From contig CATNEN010000007.1 in assembly GCA_950097015.1 (NCBI GenBank), forward strand, positions 186,001 through 250,000: a stretch of DNA of 64,000 bases, read 5' to 3'. Numbering within the stretch: the stretch's first letter is position 1; the number at the start of each line of letters is the position of its first letter. This DNA is from Macrostomum hystrix. Its lineage: Eukaryota > Platyhelminthes > Macrostomidae. Positions 43,601 through 58,600 of this stretch are shown one piece after another. The notes under the pieces are model-generated. The model ran no database searches. It was not told where the DNA came from and was given only the letters and a program-made list of their open reading frames with translations. The position numbers and the translations under genes were made by a program.

Positions 43601-46600
43601 CTCCTGAAATCCGATTGTCTGCTGCCTCAAATTAATTTGCCTACTGAAAATTTTGTTTACCCTAATTCATTCAGTAAAGAACTCATATTAGCTGTTAAAG
43701 GGCTCTTAAATATGATTGGCTGGCTCAAATTACTATATTTTTCAGCCAAAATCACCCTGCCAGCTAACCTGGAAAATGGCCACCCAGGCGAAGCCGATAT
43801 TATCAAAATTGATAGATCCCATATAGGGATTATTGAAACCGGGCCGGCAGTGTGTGTAATACTGATTCCAGTTCACGCAGCTGTTGTTTGTTGGCAGATT
43901 GTCGCTGTTCATGTCCGCGGACCGGTTGCAGTTGAGGTAGTGGCGGCCTTTGTCTAGCCACAGCACTGTGGGGTTGATGTTACGACAGGTCTGAATGCCG
44001 CTGGAGTCCTCCAGGGCGCAGATGAAGTCTTTGGCCGCTACGGGGTTGTCAACGCTTGTGTTCAGCTTGTAGTACTCGCTCAGGTTTAGCCTTGATTAAG
44101 GATTTGAGGAAAACTTTTATTGGCTTTACGGACATTTTTACAAATAATGATAAAACATTGGTGTGTCAGGACAGGCTGTGGTGTGTCAGGACAGGCTGTG
44201 GTGTGTCAGGACAGGCTGTGGTGTGTCAGGACAGGCTGTGGTGTGTCAGGACAGGCTGTGGTGTGTCAGGACAGGCTGTGGTGTGTCAGGACAGGCTGAG
44301 GTGTGTCAGGATAGGCTGTGGTGTGTCAGGATAGGCTGTGGTGCGTCAGGACAGGCTGTCAGGATAGACTTGCTTTGCCTGAATTTACAGTGCCGTGTCT
44401 GTAGAGACCACCCGACAGAAAGTATTATCCAACAGAGGCTCCACTCACCCAGGATGAGGGTAGGTGAAGTTGGACTCCAGATAGCATCGGTGCCGCAGCA
44501 GGCCCTTCCACAACTGCACACCAATAATGCCGAATATGAAGAAGACAAAGAAGCAGAGAAGCAGCACATTGCCAAGCATTGGCAGAGTGTCCAGCAACAG
44601 CATTACCAAAATGCGCATGCCTGGATTGCATATTGAAGCAAAGACTGCGTGAGCTACTGCTACTGCTACTGCTACTGCTACTGCTACTGCTACTGCTACT
44701 GCTACTGCTACTGCTACTGCTACTGCTACTGCTACTGCTACTGCTACTGCTACTGCTACTGCTACTGCTACTGCTACTGCTACTGCTACTGCTACTGCTA
44801 CTGCTACTGCTACTGCTACTGCTACTGCTGCTGCTACTGCTACTGCTACTGCTACTGCTACTGCTACTGCTACTGCTACTGCTACTGCTACTGCTACTGC
44901 TACTGCTACTGCTACTGCTACTGCTACTGCTACTGCTACTGCTACTGCTACTGCTACTGCTACTGCTACTGCTGCTGCTACTGCTACTGCTATTGCTACT
45001 GCTACTGCTGCTATTATTAGTATTTTATTACAACCTCAGCAAGCACTAGTTAAAACTTATTTAAAAAATAACTACTCACTGGGAATCCGATTGATGGCTC
45101 GAAGCGGTCGCAGCACTCTTATAGTCCTGATTGCAGTCAGACTCAAATCCTTGGTCTGTGGCAGATATTCCAGTGTCCTGAGGTGGAAAACGGCTTTAGG
45201 GTTAAGATTTCGTTGTTTAAACTTCAAATATCGCATATAAGATGAAGGAAGGCATGAGAGAGGAAGGGGAGATGAAGGGAGGCATTGGAGAGGAAGGGGA
45301 GATGAAGGGAGGCATTGGAGAGGACGGGCAGATGAAGGGAGGCATTGGAGAGGACGGGCAGATGAAGGGAGGCATTGGAGAGGACGGGCAGATCAAGGGA
45401 GGCATTGGAGAGGAAGGGGAGATGAAGGGAGGCATTGGAAAGGAAGGGCAGATCAAGGGAGGCATTGGAGAGGAAGGGGAGATGAAGGGAGGCATTGGAA
45501 AGGAAGGGCAGATCAAGGGAGGCATTGGAGAGGAAGGGGAGATGAAGGGAGGCATTGGAGAGGACGGGCAGATGAAGGGAGGCATTGGAGAGGACGGGCA
45601 GATGAAGGGAGGCATTGGAGAGGACGGGCAGATGAAGGGAGGCATTGGAGAGGACGGGCAGATGAAGGGAGGCATTGGAGAGGACGGGCAGATGAAGGGA
45701 GGCATTGGAGAGGACGGGCAGATGAAGGGAGGCATTGGAGAGGAAGGGGAGATGAAGGGAGGCATTGGAGAGGAAGGGGAGATGAAGGGAGACACGAGAA
45801 GTGGAGGGAGGAGGAAGGTAGACAGGAAAGACAGGAAAAAAGAAGCTGCGATTGTGAAAGAGTTGACAGCTAACACCGGAAGCAAAAACTGAAAGCTAGA
45901 GGAGACTTTGTACTTTAGTCAGTGTTCTGTAAAACATTAATTTAAAAGCCTCAGAAACTCGGCGATTAAGATTAGGATTCACGGCAGGAGAATTATTTGG
46001 GATTAAAAAGAGGCAAGCAGTGGAACAGGGGAAGCCAGCGAGCCGACATGTGAGTCACGCACTGTGAATTATCAATGAGTTGCCCTGCCCTCCCGCTTAG
46101 AAATATGCCAATAGATTTGCCATCTCTGCTTTCTGTCGCGTTTCTTCTTTTCTTCATCTGTCCCTGAGCGCCCACCCGCCCGCGGTTCCTCCGGCTACCA
46201 GTTGCTGAGGGATTCCCCAGGGGGGAGTCGGAAAGCATGCGCGGATGCAGACCGGTAGGCTGGGTGAGAGAGCCAGGCGAGGCGTCCCTTCTGAGTGGAC
46301 GGACATTTGCTAATGGGCTGGGCTGGCAAAATCTGCGAGACAGATTACGGATGTCCAAAGTTAGGACGCATGAGAGGATGTAACAGGTGAGGGAATTAGG
46401 GAACAGGTGATTGGGTAAGAGGAACAGGTGAATGATTTACGAGAACAGGTTAGTGGATTATGGGAACAGGGGAGTGGATTATGGGAACAGACGAGGGAAT
46501 TAGGGGAACAGACGAGGGAATTAGGGGAACAGGTGAAGGAATTAGGGGAACAGGTGAGTGTGTGGATTATGGAACAGGGGAGTGGATCATGGGAACAGGG

Positions 46601-49600
46601 GAGTGGATCATGGGAACAGGGGAGTGGATTATGGGAACAGGTGAGTGAGTGGGTTATGGAAACAGGTGAGTGAGTGGATTATGGGAACAGGTGAGTGTGT
46701 GGATTATGGAAACAGGTGAGTGAGTGGATTATGGGAACAGGTGAGTGGATTATGGAAACAGGTGAGTGGATTATGGGAACAGGTGAGTGGATTATGGGAA
46801 CAGGTGAGTGGATTATGGGAACAGGTGAGTGTGTGGATTATGGGAACAGGTGAGTGGATTATGGAAACAGGTGAGTGTGTGGATTATGGAAACAGGTGAG
46901 TGTGTGGATTATGGAAACAGGTGAGTGGATTATGGGAACAGGTGAGTGGATTATGGAAATAGGTGAGTGTGTGGATTATGGAAACAGGTGAGTGGATTAT
47001 GGGAACAGGTGAGTGGATTATGGAAACAGGTGAGTGTGTGGATTATGTGAACAGAGAAGTGGATTATGGGAACAGGTGAGAAGGTTACAGGAACCGGTGA
47101 GAGGATGGCAGATTACAGGTGAGGGGATCACACTATCCGGTGGGACACAGCCCCAAGTCAGTGTGGAAGATGAGCAGCAACTCACCCAGCCAGCACGATG
47201 AAGCAGTCCAACCTGTTCCAGGAGTCGCCAAGGTAGCCGAGCTTGCCCAGGAACCCCATGGCGATCACTTTGACGCACAACTCGACGGTGAAGAAGGCAA
47301 AAACTGCGTGATCGAAGCCGGAGAGAATCTGGCAGCGGGTCATTGAGCACTGCTCATCCTCACAGGGCCGGTACATGCCCAGCGTGATGCAGTTGATGAG
47401 GATGACACAGATGCTGACCCGCTCAAACCAAGTGCGCGCCGATTTTTTAGTTAAGGAAAACTTTGGATTCTGATTTTCGCTTTCCGTCAAAAGTTTCATG
47501 CGCCTCACCTGCTCGTCCTAATTTCCGGAGGATTTTAAAAATTACAGGAAACTCAAAAAAGGGTTAAACAGTGACATGAAGTCGGGTGGGATTCTTCGGG
47601 ACGTCTGATGGGGATATGGAAAAAAAGAAATCATGATTAAAAAAAATTTTGCAGGACGGCTGCGGGCAATGGTACATCATTTGGTGACACTAGGCCCGTA
47701 GCCAGCGGGAAGGCAATTCTGCCCATTTCGCTGACTCCTGAGCACACACTCACACAGGTGTGTACATCTGCCCTGACTTTCTCATCAGATCGGGCAGTGT
47801 ACACTGCCACTGTGCCTTAGAGGTTGCCCCTCAAGGGCGTAAATTGCACGACAAGCCGCCAAGCCTTCTCTCCGCGGCTGCGCCCCAAATGAATGTCGCC
47901 TCGCCGTGGAATCGAGCTCAGGGACCTTGGCGCAAGAGGCAACCGCGTTAGACCGCTCTGCCACCAGCCCCATAGGAACCCGGATGGGATCTGGGAATGG
48001 GATAGCGGTCTAGGAAATTGGATAGGGATCAGAAAATGGGATGCGGATCAGAGAATGGGATGCGGATCAGAGAATGGGATGCGATCAGAGAATGGGATGG
48101 GGATCAGAGAATGGGATGCGGATCAGAGAATGGGATGGGGATCAGAGAATGGGATGCGGATCAGAGAATGGGATGGGGATCAGAGAATGGGATGCGGATC
48201 AGAGAATGGGATGCGGATCAGAGAATGGGATGGGGATCAGAGAATGGGATGCGGATCAGAGAATGGGATGGGATCAGAGAATGGGATGGGGATCAGAGAA
48301 TAGGATGCGGATCAGAGAATGGGATGGGGATCAGAGAATGGGATGGGATCAGAGAATGGGATGGGATCAGAGAATGGGATGGGGATCAGAGAATGGGATG
48401 GGGATCAGAGAATGGGATGGGATCAGAGAATGGGATGGAGATCAAAGAATGGGATGGGGATAAAAGAATGCGATGGGGATCAAGGAGTAAGAGGGGCATC
48501 CAGGAAGCGAAATGGGATAAGGGAGATGGGATAGGAATTTGGGAAGTGGGATCGTTATAGGGGAAATCGGATGGGATATGGGAACTTAAATTAGATCTAG
48601 AAAACGGGATGGCAATGTGGCGAGTTGCGTGGCGTTTGTAAATTGGGATTTAATATTGAAAGCAGGTTGGGATTAGGGAAGTGAAAATGGGAAGCGGGAT
48701 TCGGATTCGGACTGGAGGAGGTGATAGAGGAGATCCGAATTGGAACGACACGAAAAAAGTATCCCAATCAGGCAAACAGGCCAAGGAAAAACGAGTCGCC
48801 GATTTCCAGCAGCTGGTCCGTCGCCCCTGGCTATTAGAGCGGACAGTCGAAGGCGCGGGCAAACGCAAAACAACCCTCTATCTGGGGCCGTCTCTCCCAA
48901 TGAGCAGGAAAGTGAAATCAACAGGCGGACCCGAGCGTGCGGAATTATCTTATTTGATTTCAACACCGGCACCAATGCGGCGGGCGACACAGCAAACTCA
49001 CGCGCAACGCCTGCGGCGATTCTGCCTGGAATAACTCCCCCCCCCGACTGCTCACGCTTTGCTCACGAATGCTAATTTCAGAACAGCGACTGACACGCTA
49101 ATGAGCCTGGTCTGCTTTATAGCCATCTGCTGCGGAACCCCTTCCTTTGGATATTTATAAGCCAAATTTACATTTTACGGTTTTTATTTCTTGCCTGAAA
49201 TTCTTGCTTCAACTCGCTTCAAGTCTTTCAGCCTGCAAGCTTCCTTTTATTTCCCCGTTTTCCAGCCTTATCTCTCATTTCTCCCCTTTTCTGCCCCTTT
49301 TACCTTTCTCGTCTCTCTCCAACTCTTTTTTTCTCCCATTTCTTCCATTTCCCTTTCTTCCCCTTCTTCACTTTCCCCTTCTTTACTTTCTTCCTTTCTT
49401 CCTTTTCTTCCCTTTCTTCCCTTTCTTCCCTTTCCCTTTCTTCCCTTTCTTCCCTTTCTTCCCTTTCCCTTTCTTCCCCTTCTCTTTCTTCCCTTTCTTC
49501 CCTTTCTTCCCTTTCTTCCCTTTCTTCCCTTTCTTCCCTTTCTTCACTTTCCCTTTCTTCCCCTTCTCTTTCGTCCCTTTCCCTTTCTTCCCTTTCCCTT

Positions 49601-52600
49601 TCTTCCCCTTCTCTTTCGTCCCTTTCCCTTTCTTCCCTTTCTTCCCTTTCCCTTTCTTCCCCTTCCCTTTCTTCCCCTTCTCTTTCTTCCTTTTCTTCCT
49701 TTTCTTCCCTTTCTTCCCTTTCTTCCCTTTGTTCCCTTTCTTCCCTTTCTTCCCTTTTCCTTTCTTCCCCTTCTCTTTCGTCCCTTTCCCTTTCTTCCCT
49801 TTCCCTTTCTTCCCCTTCTCTTTCGTCCCTTTCCCTTTCTTCCCTTTCCCTTTCTTCCCCTTCTCTTTCGTCCCTTTCCCTTTCTTCCCTTTCCCTTTCT
49901 TCCCCTTCTCTTTCGTCCCTTTCCCTTTCTTCCCTTTCTTCCCTTTCCCTTTCTTCCCCTTCCCTTTCTTCCCCTTCTCTTTCTTCCTTTTCTTCCCTTT
50001 CTTCCCTTTCTTCTCTTTCTTCCCTTTCTTCCCTTTCTTCCCTTTCTTCCCTTTCTTCCCTTTCTTCCCCTTCTCTTTCGTCCCTTTCCCTTTCTTCCCT
50101 TTCTTCCCTTCTTCACTTTTCCTTTCTTCCCAAACTTTTCACCCTCTTAAACAACGTCATTAGTTCATGAAATGCTAATAAACAAAATTATTGTACTCTT
50201 TCCGCTAGTGGGATAAATGAATTACACGTTATTTTCCCTCAGACAAAGATGTGTCTAACACTGGCGATAGTGACTTCGGCTCTTTTTAATTATTTATCGC
50301 TCGACCATCATGGCTACTTCTAAATTTCTGACGAACTTTTTCTATTAAATTGTCACGAAAAAATTAAAGTATGCTTTATATGTTGAAATCCTTTTATCGG
50401 CTAAATTAGCTATGGAGAAATATATATTATAGATTGGCATATTAACTCACAGCAGCACAGTTCTGCTCAGCTGCTTCGATTCTAACTACGGTTCCTGCTT
50501 CGATTCTAGCTACGGTTTCTGCTTCGACTCTAGCTACGGTTTCTGCTGCGATTCTAGCTACGGTTTCTGCTGCGATTCTAGCTACGGTTCCTGATACGAT
50601 TCTAGCTACGGGGGTTCCTGCTATGATTCTAGCTACGGTTCCTGCTGCGATTCTAGCTACGGTTCCTGCTTCGATTCTAGCTACGGCTCCTGATACGATT
50701 CTACGAGCTAGCTACGGTTCCTGCTGCTATTCTAGCTACGGTTCCTGCTTCGATTCCAGCTATGGTTCCTTCTTCGATTCTAGCTACGGTTCCTGCTTCG
50801 ATTCTAGCTACGGTTCCTGCTACGATTCTAGCTACGGTTCCTGATACAACTCTAGCTACGGTTCCTGCTTCGATTCTAGCTACGGCTCCTGATACGATTC
50901 TACGAGCTAGCTACGGTTCCTGCTGTGATTCTAGCTACGGTTCCTGCTTCGATTCCAGCTATGGTTCCTACTTCGATTCTAGCTACGGTTCCTGCTGCGA
51001 TTCTAGCTACGGTTCCTGCTGAAATTCTCTGTTTCTGTGTCTAAATGTGCACTGATTTGTGTAAAAAATGTTAAATCTAATCCGGATTAGATATATTTAT
51101 TTTTAATTAGAATTAATTTCCCACGCTAATAGTTTCATATTCTGTTTCATTGATACTCAAAGCACTGGTTTGAGGTGTAAATCAAAAAGGAGAATAGAGT
51201 ACGAGTAATTTGCAAGAATAAGAGCCACTTCAAACAGCCTTCAGAACAGTCAACGGAATACCAGGGGCAGCCTGGCTGACTTACTTTTATTTCTCCCACC
51301 GAATTTCACACCTAAATTCATTAGGAATATCATTGGTCCTTTTGCTCTCTTAAAACCTGCCTTTGTATTTGCATTTCACTGTTCCCATTTCGCCTATCCT
51401 TCTCTCCCTATCCTTCTCCTCCTATCCTTCTCCTCCTATCCTTCTCCTCCTATCCTTCTCCTCCTATCCTTCTCCACCTATCCTTCTCTCCCTATCCTTC
51501 TCTCCCTATCCTTCTCCTCCTATCCTTCTCCGCCTATCCTTCTCTACCTATCCTTCTCTCCCTATCCTTCTCTCCCTATCCTTCTCTCCCTATCCTTCTC
51601 CTCCTATCCTTCTCCTCCTATCCTTCTCCCCCTATCCTTCTCCTCCTATCCTTATCTCCCTATCCTTCTCCTCCTATCCTTCTCCTCCTATCCTTCTCTC
51701 CCTATCCTTCTCTCCCTATCCTTCTCCTCCTATCCTTCTCCTCCTATCCTTCTCCCCCTATCCTTCTCCTCCTATCCTTATCTCCCTATCCTTCTCTCCC
51801 TATCCTTCTCTCCCTATCCTTCTCCTCCTATCCTTCTCTCCCTATCCTTCTCTCCCTATCCTTCTCTCCCTATCCTTCTCCTCCTATCCTTCTCTCCCTA
51901 TCCTTCTCCTCCTATCCTTCTCCTCCTATCCTTCTCACCCTATCCTTCTCCCATTCTTCCTCAATTATCCTACCAGTCTAATCCCCATTCCCATCAGGGT
52001 ACGATGAGTCGTTGTCTTACCTGTCAGCGGCAAAAATAAAGGTGGCACAGCAGCTGTCTCTCCCCCTCTTCTATCAATGAATGAATTCAACAAGCCACTC
52101 AAAGAAATGGATGCCCTGAACAGTTCAATTCCTTCTATCCTCTTTCTTCCCTTTCAGCCCAGCCATCCTAATCCTTGCATCTGGCGTACCTTGGCACAGT
52201 TAATCCTCGCAATTTGTAGGCCGAGCCGGCGTGCAATCCAACCAAATGAGTCGGTTGGAAATGGGGACTTCGCATTATTTCTACTTAATTGCCCCAACAG
52301 CAGCTGACGGGTGAGGCCCCCCCTTCAGCCTCCCCGGTTCCTGCAACTACTATGGCTCAGCTCTGGCTACACCTGGGAAGGCCGCGGGCGCACAGATGAG
52401 GTGGCAATAGACAGAGAAAGAGATGACAGAGGAAAGGAGAAAGCAAAAAGAGACTGAATAGGGTCTGCCCCCGCCTCACCACCCTAGCATGGCCCCCCTC
52501 TCTCAATCCTACTCTAGGCGAGGCTAAAAGAAATAAGAGGGGCAACCGTCACCTCTCGCCTAATCTGCCCCCCCGTCTCGCCGCGGGTACTCGAAAATAG

Positions 52601-55600
52601 GATATTTGCACTTTTTGTAGCACTACAGGCCAGCTCTGAGCATGCGGCTTGCTATATCTTGGTCTCAAGTGATCTCTACTAGTCTCATCCGTCTAATCTC
52701 ACCCTGTCATTCTCTACTAGTCTCATCCGTCTAATCTCACCCTGTCATTCTCTACTATTCTCACTCGTCTAATCTCACCCTGTCATTCTCTACTATTCTC
52801 ACTCGTCTAATCTCACCCTGTCATTATCTACTAGTCTCATCCGTCTAATCTCACCCTGTCTTTCTCTACTAGTCTCACTCGTCTAATCTCACCCTGTCAT
52901 TCTCTACTAGTCTCATCCGTCTAATCTCACCCTGTCATTCTCTACTATTCTCACTCGTCTAATCTCACCCTGTCATTCTCTACTATTCTCACTCGTCTAA
53001 TCTCACCCTATCATTCTCTACTAGTCTCACTCGTCTAATCTCACCCTATCATTCTCTACTAGTCTCACTCGTCTAAACTCACCCTGTCATTCTCTACTAG
53101 TCTCATCCGTCTAATCTCACCCTGTCTTTCTCTACTAGTCTCATCTCTCTAATCTCACCCTGTCATTCTCTACTAGTCTCATCTCTCTAATCTCACCCTA
53201 TCATTCTCTACTAGTCTCATCTGTCTAATCTCACCCTGTTATTCTCTACTATTCTCACTCGTCTAATCTCACCCTGTCATTATCTACTAGTCTCATCCGT
53301 CTAATCTCACCCTGTCTTTCTCTACTAGTCTCACTCGTCTAATCTCACCCTGTCATTCTCTACTAGTCTCATCCGTCTAATCTCACCCTGTCATTCTCTA
53401 CTATTCTCACTCGTCTAATCTCACCCTGTCATTCTCTACTAGTCTCACTCGTCTAATCTCACCGTCATTCTCTACTAGTCTCATCCGTCTAATCTCACCC
53501 TGTCATTCTCTACTAGTCTCATCCGTCTAATCTCACCCTATCATTCTCTACTAGTCTCATCTCTCTAATCTCACCCTGTCATTCTCTACTAGTCTCACTC
53601 GTCTAATCTCACCCTGTCATTCTCTACTATTCTCATCTGTCTAATCTCACCCTGTCATTCTCTACTAGTCTCATCCGTCTAATCTCACCCTGTCATTCTC
53701 TACTAGTCTCATCCGTCTAATCTCACCCTGTCATTCTCTACTAGTCTCATCTCTCTAATCTCACCCTGTCATTCTATACTATTCTCACTCGTCTAATCTC
53801 ACCCTGTCATTCTCTACTAGTCTCATCTCGCTAATCTCACCCTATCATTCTCTACTAGTCTCATCTGTCTAATCTCACCCTGTCATTCTCTACTAGTCTC
53901 ATCCGTCTAATCTCACCCTGTCATTCTCTACTAGTCTCATCTCTCTAATCTTATTATGGTCTCTAGTATTCTCATCTCTCTAATCTCATCCTGCTTCTGC
54001 GATTCTCATCCATTGAATCTCTAGTCAATGTTAATTTCCGCTGCCACATTAATCTAATCTCACGCTGTTTCTCACTCATTGCTCGATAATTGTGAGTCCC
54101 TGCCAGTCATTCCTGAGGCATCCATGAGGCTTCATTAGTTGTACTGCTTGAGCAGTCTCACTTTAGTACCATCAGCTAATAATCACCGTGCAATCACCGT
54201 GCAATCACCGTGCAATCACCGTGCAATCACCGTGCAATCACCGTGCAATCACCGTGCAATCACCGTGCAATCACCGTGCAATCACCGTGCAATCACCGTG
54301 CAATCACCGTGCAATCACCGTGCAATCACCGTGCAATCACCGTGCAATCACCGTGCAATCACCGTGCAATCACCGTGCAATCGAGTGTTCCAATGTGGGA
54401 TAATTATTTCTTATAATAACGAAATCCTCTGCAATTACTATCCCAACCCCCCCTACTTCTGCTTGTCTCAGACACATCCTCATTTCCCAGATCCCCAACC
54501 TATAAGACCCCTGGGGGGAGTTGGGATACAGGCTAGGAGAATGAAATCCTCAATAAATTAGTGGGAAGAAAATATGCCGAATCAATTAAACTCCCTGCCA
54601 GGAAAATTTGTGGAGTTTTAGCTGACACTCTTCAAATCCTGACTACTGATAAACTATTAAATTATAATTCCGCTAATTATTTTTATTTAGCTTTCATGCC
54701 TACATTTGGATGTCAGGGGGGGGCCGAATCGACATTGAGTTGAATGATATCGATGGCCCCTGTTCGCATTTTCTTCCAAGCAGCGCGCGCGCCCTATCAG
54801 TCCATCGCCTATTTCTTCTTTGCGAGGAGAGGGCGAACTCAAAGCAAAAATGGGAATTGAATTTGCCCTGCCTCCCCTGATGGGAAGGGAAAGATTATTA
54901 TTCTCTAAGACTGGGATAATCTAACAGCAGCCTCCTGCTGCTGCACTCAAGGCTGGGCACATTATTTGCACTGCGCCCGGGTACTGCTGTACTCTCATTC
55001 CAGATAATTGCTGCTTAAGTAGGAGTAGACGAGCTAAATTAAGGCATTTGTTTCTTCATGGCACATCCTTGAAGCTTTGCTGCACCTTTCGTTTGGCAGC
55101 ATTTGACATCTGATCTGTCTATAGATCTATAGCGCGATCGACTTCTATGAAATTACTGACGAGATTCCTTACTTTCAATGTGTATCTTCAGCTATCTCTA
55201 GCCCTCACTCTCTAATCTCACTCACTCGCTCGCTAATCTCAATCATTCACTCGCTAATCTCACTCACTCACTCTCTAATCTCACTCACTCACTCTCTAAT
55301 CTCACTCACTCACTCGCTAATCTCACTCACTCACTCTCTAATCTCACTCACTCACTCGCTAATCTCACTCACTCACTCGCTAATCTCACTCACTCACTCG
55401 CTAATCTCACTCACTCACTCGCTAATCTCACTCACTCACTCTCTAATCTCACTCACTCGCTCGCTAATCTCACTCGCTCGCTAATCTCACTCACTCACTC
55501 TCTAATCTCACTCACTCGCTCGCTAATCTCACTCACTCGCTAATCTCACTCGCTCGCTAATTTCACTCACTCACTCGATAATATCTCTCACTCGCTCGCT

Positions 55601-58600
55601 AATCTCACTCACTCACTCACTCGCTAATCTCACTCACTCACTCGCTAATCTCACTCGCTCGCTAATTTCACTCACTCACTCGATAATATCTCTCACTCGC
55701 TCGCTAATCTCACTCACTCACTCACTCGCTAATCTCACTCACTCACTCACTCGCTAATCTCACTCACTCACTCACTCGCTAATCTCACTCACTCACTCTC
55801 TAATCTCACTCACTCACTCGCTAATCTCACTCACTCACTCGCTAATCTCACTCACTCACTCGCTAATCTCACTCACTCACTCGCTAATCTCACTCACTCA
55901 CTCTCTAATCTCACTCACTCGCTCGCTAATCTCACTCGCTCGCTAATCTCACTCACTCACTCTCTAATCTCACTCACTCGCTCGCTAATCTCACTCACTC
56001 GCTAATCTCACTCGCTCGCTAATTTCACTCACTCACTCGATAATATCTCTCACTCGCTCGCTAATCTCACTCACTCACTCACTCGCTAATCTCACTCACT
56101 CACTCGCTAATCTCACTCGCTCGCTAATTTCACTCACTCACTCGATAATATCTCTCACTCGCTCGCTAATCTCACTCACTCACTCACTCGCTAATCTCAC
56201 TCACTCACTCACTAATCTCACTCACTCACTCTCTAATCTCACTCACTCACTCGCTAATCTCACTCACTCACTCGCTAATCTCACTCACTCACTCTCTAAT
56301 CTCACTCACTCACTCGCTAATCTCACTCACTCACTCTCTTATCTCACTCACTCACTCGCTAATCTCACTCACTCGATAATATATCTCACTCGCTCGCTAA
56401 TCTCACTCACTCACTCTCTAATCTCACTCACTCGCTCGCTAATCTCACCCACTCGCTAATCTCACTCGCTCGCTAATTTCACTCACTCACTCGATAATAT
56501 CTCTCACTCGCTCGCTAATCTCACTCACTCACTCACTAATCTCACTCACTCGCTCGCTAATCTCAATCATTCACTCGCTAATCTCACTCACTCACTCTCT
56601 TATCTCACTCACTCACTCGCTAATCTCACTCACTCGATAATATATCTCACTCGCTCGCTAATCTCACTCACTCACTCTCTAATCTCACTCACTCGCTCGC
56701 TAATCTCACTCACTCGCTAATCTCACTCGCTCGCTAATTTCACTCACTCACTCGATAATATCTCTCACTCGCTCGCTAATCTCACTCGCTAATCTCGCTC
56801 ACTCGCTCGCAAATCTCACTCCCTCGCTCGCTCGCTAATCTCACTCCCTCGCTCGCTCGCTAATCTTACTCACTCGCTCGCTCGCTAATCTTACTCACTC
56901 ACTAATCTCACTCACTCACTAATCTCACTCACTCGCTCGCTAATCTCACTCACTCACTCACTAATCTCACTCACTCGCTCGCTAATCTCAATCATTCACT
57001 CGCTAATCTCACTCACTCACTCTCTTATCTCACTCACTCACTCGCCAATCTCACTCACTCGATAATATATCTCACTCGCTCGCTAATCTCACTCACTCAC
57101 TCTCTAATCTCACTCACTCGCTCGCTAATCTCACTCACTCGCTAATCTCACTCGCTCGCTAATTTCACTCACTCACTCGATAATATCTCTCACTCGCTCG
57201 CTAATCTCACTCGCTAATCTCGCTCACTCGCTCGCAAATCTCACTCCCTCGCTCGCTCGCTAATCTCACTCCCTCGCTCGCTCGCTAATCTTACTCACTC
57301 ACTCGCTAATCTCACTCACTCACTCGCTAATCTCACTCACTCACTAATCTCACTCACTCGCTCGCTAATCTCACTCACTCACTCACTAATCTCACTCACT
57401 CGCTCGCTAATCTCAATCATTCACTCGCTAATCTCACTCACTCACTCTCTTATCTCACTCACTCACTCGCTAATCTCACTCACTCGCTAATCTCACTCGC
57501 TCGCTAATTTCACTCACTCACTCGATAATATCTCTCACTCGCTCGCTAATCTCACTCGCTAATCTCGCTCACTCGCTCGCAAATCTCACTCCCTCGCTCG
57601 CTCGCTAATCTTACTCACTCGCTCGCTCGCTAATCTTACTCACTCACTAATCTCACTCACTCGCTAATCTCTCTCATAATCTCGGCCCCATAGCACCAGC
57701 GATGTACTCTTAAAATTCGTCTTTACAGCGAAAATCATTACATTGTAGGGAGGCAGAATTATAATTAGTAACTATGGTATCATCGCTGTACGGTTTGGTT
57801 TCTAATAAAAAACTTTGCGTTTGATGTACCTCCGAGTGTCTGGTGTACGAGGACCATTGTGAGTGAACAAGTCAAATCAATTTCAAGGGTAAAATTTGTC
57901 AAATTTTCAACAGTCTCCCCTCTGTTTTGCTTGGTAATTTTATCCCTAAATTTGGTTGGAACTTTCCTAGAATGAAAATAACAACACTATGCAGGCAATG
58001 GGAGGGTAGAATGGGTCAGTGCTGATGGAAACGCGTTGAACTCAGCTCAGCACTTCACTCCGGGGACAGATAATGGAGTGGAATTCGATGTGACAGGACT
58101 CTCTCCCAGCAAGTCATGGCGGAGGAGACAAAAGCATTAGCGAAGTACGGGCAATAAGTCAAATTGCAAAAAAGGAGAGGCCACCCTAACCACCAGCCAG
58201 CTGAGCTTATCGCCACGGAACGTAGGAAGTGGAAGATACGGGCTTCCTACCTACTTCTGCTTCTGTCCCTTCCTCAGCCGGCGGCCTGTCAGTCTCTGAG
58301 GCTCGGAACAGAACTAACAGAATTGCGTGCGTGTAAGCTTTGCCCAGAACAAAAAGGAGAGTAGCTAGCTAACCGCAGGCTCTGATAAAAAATTCAATTC
58401 GGAATGGAGTGGCCAGGCTGGAAAGTGCATCGACATCTAGCTCTGAGGAGTCTATAGCACTGGTGCGAGATAAGCTGCGCCCTGCTTTGAGAGGCCTTTA
58501 ATTGGGACTCGGAGAGCGCGTGATTGACCGTATAAACTCTTCTTTTTGAGGTTACTTTCTGCGCGGATTCTGACCGAATAACTGACTCCAATCGAGCAAA

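Noticed and set aside
44579-45049. Poly-Leu and Tyr-Cys repeat proteins
   Set aside because: Translations of the GCTACT hexamer inside a Cav3 intron.
47785-47973. 62-codon minus-strand frame
   Set aside because: Entirely within the SINE, including its tRNA-like head.
49147-50163. 338-codon plus-strand frame rich in Phe/Pro and a Lys/Arg/Gly minus-strand frame
   Set aside because: Polypyrimidine array without stop codons. No splice or homology support.
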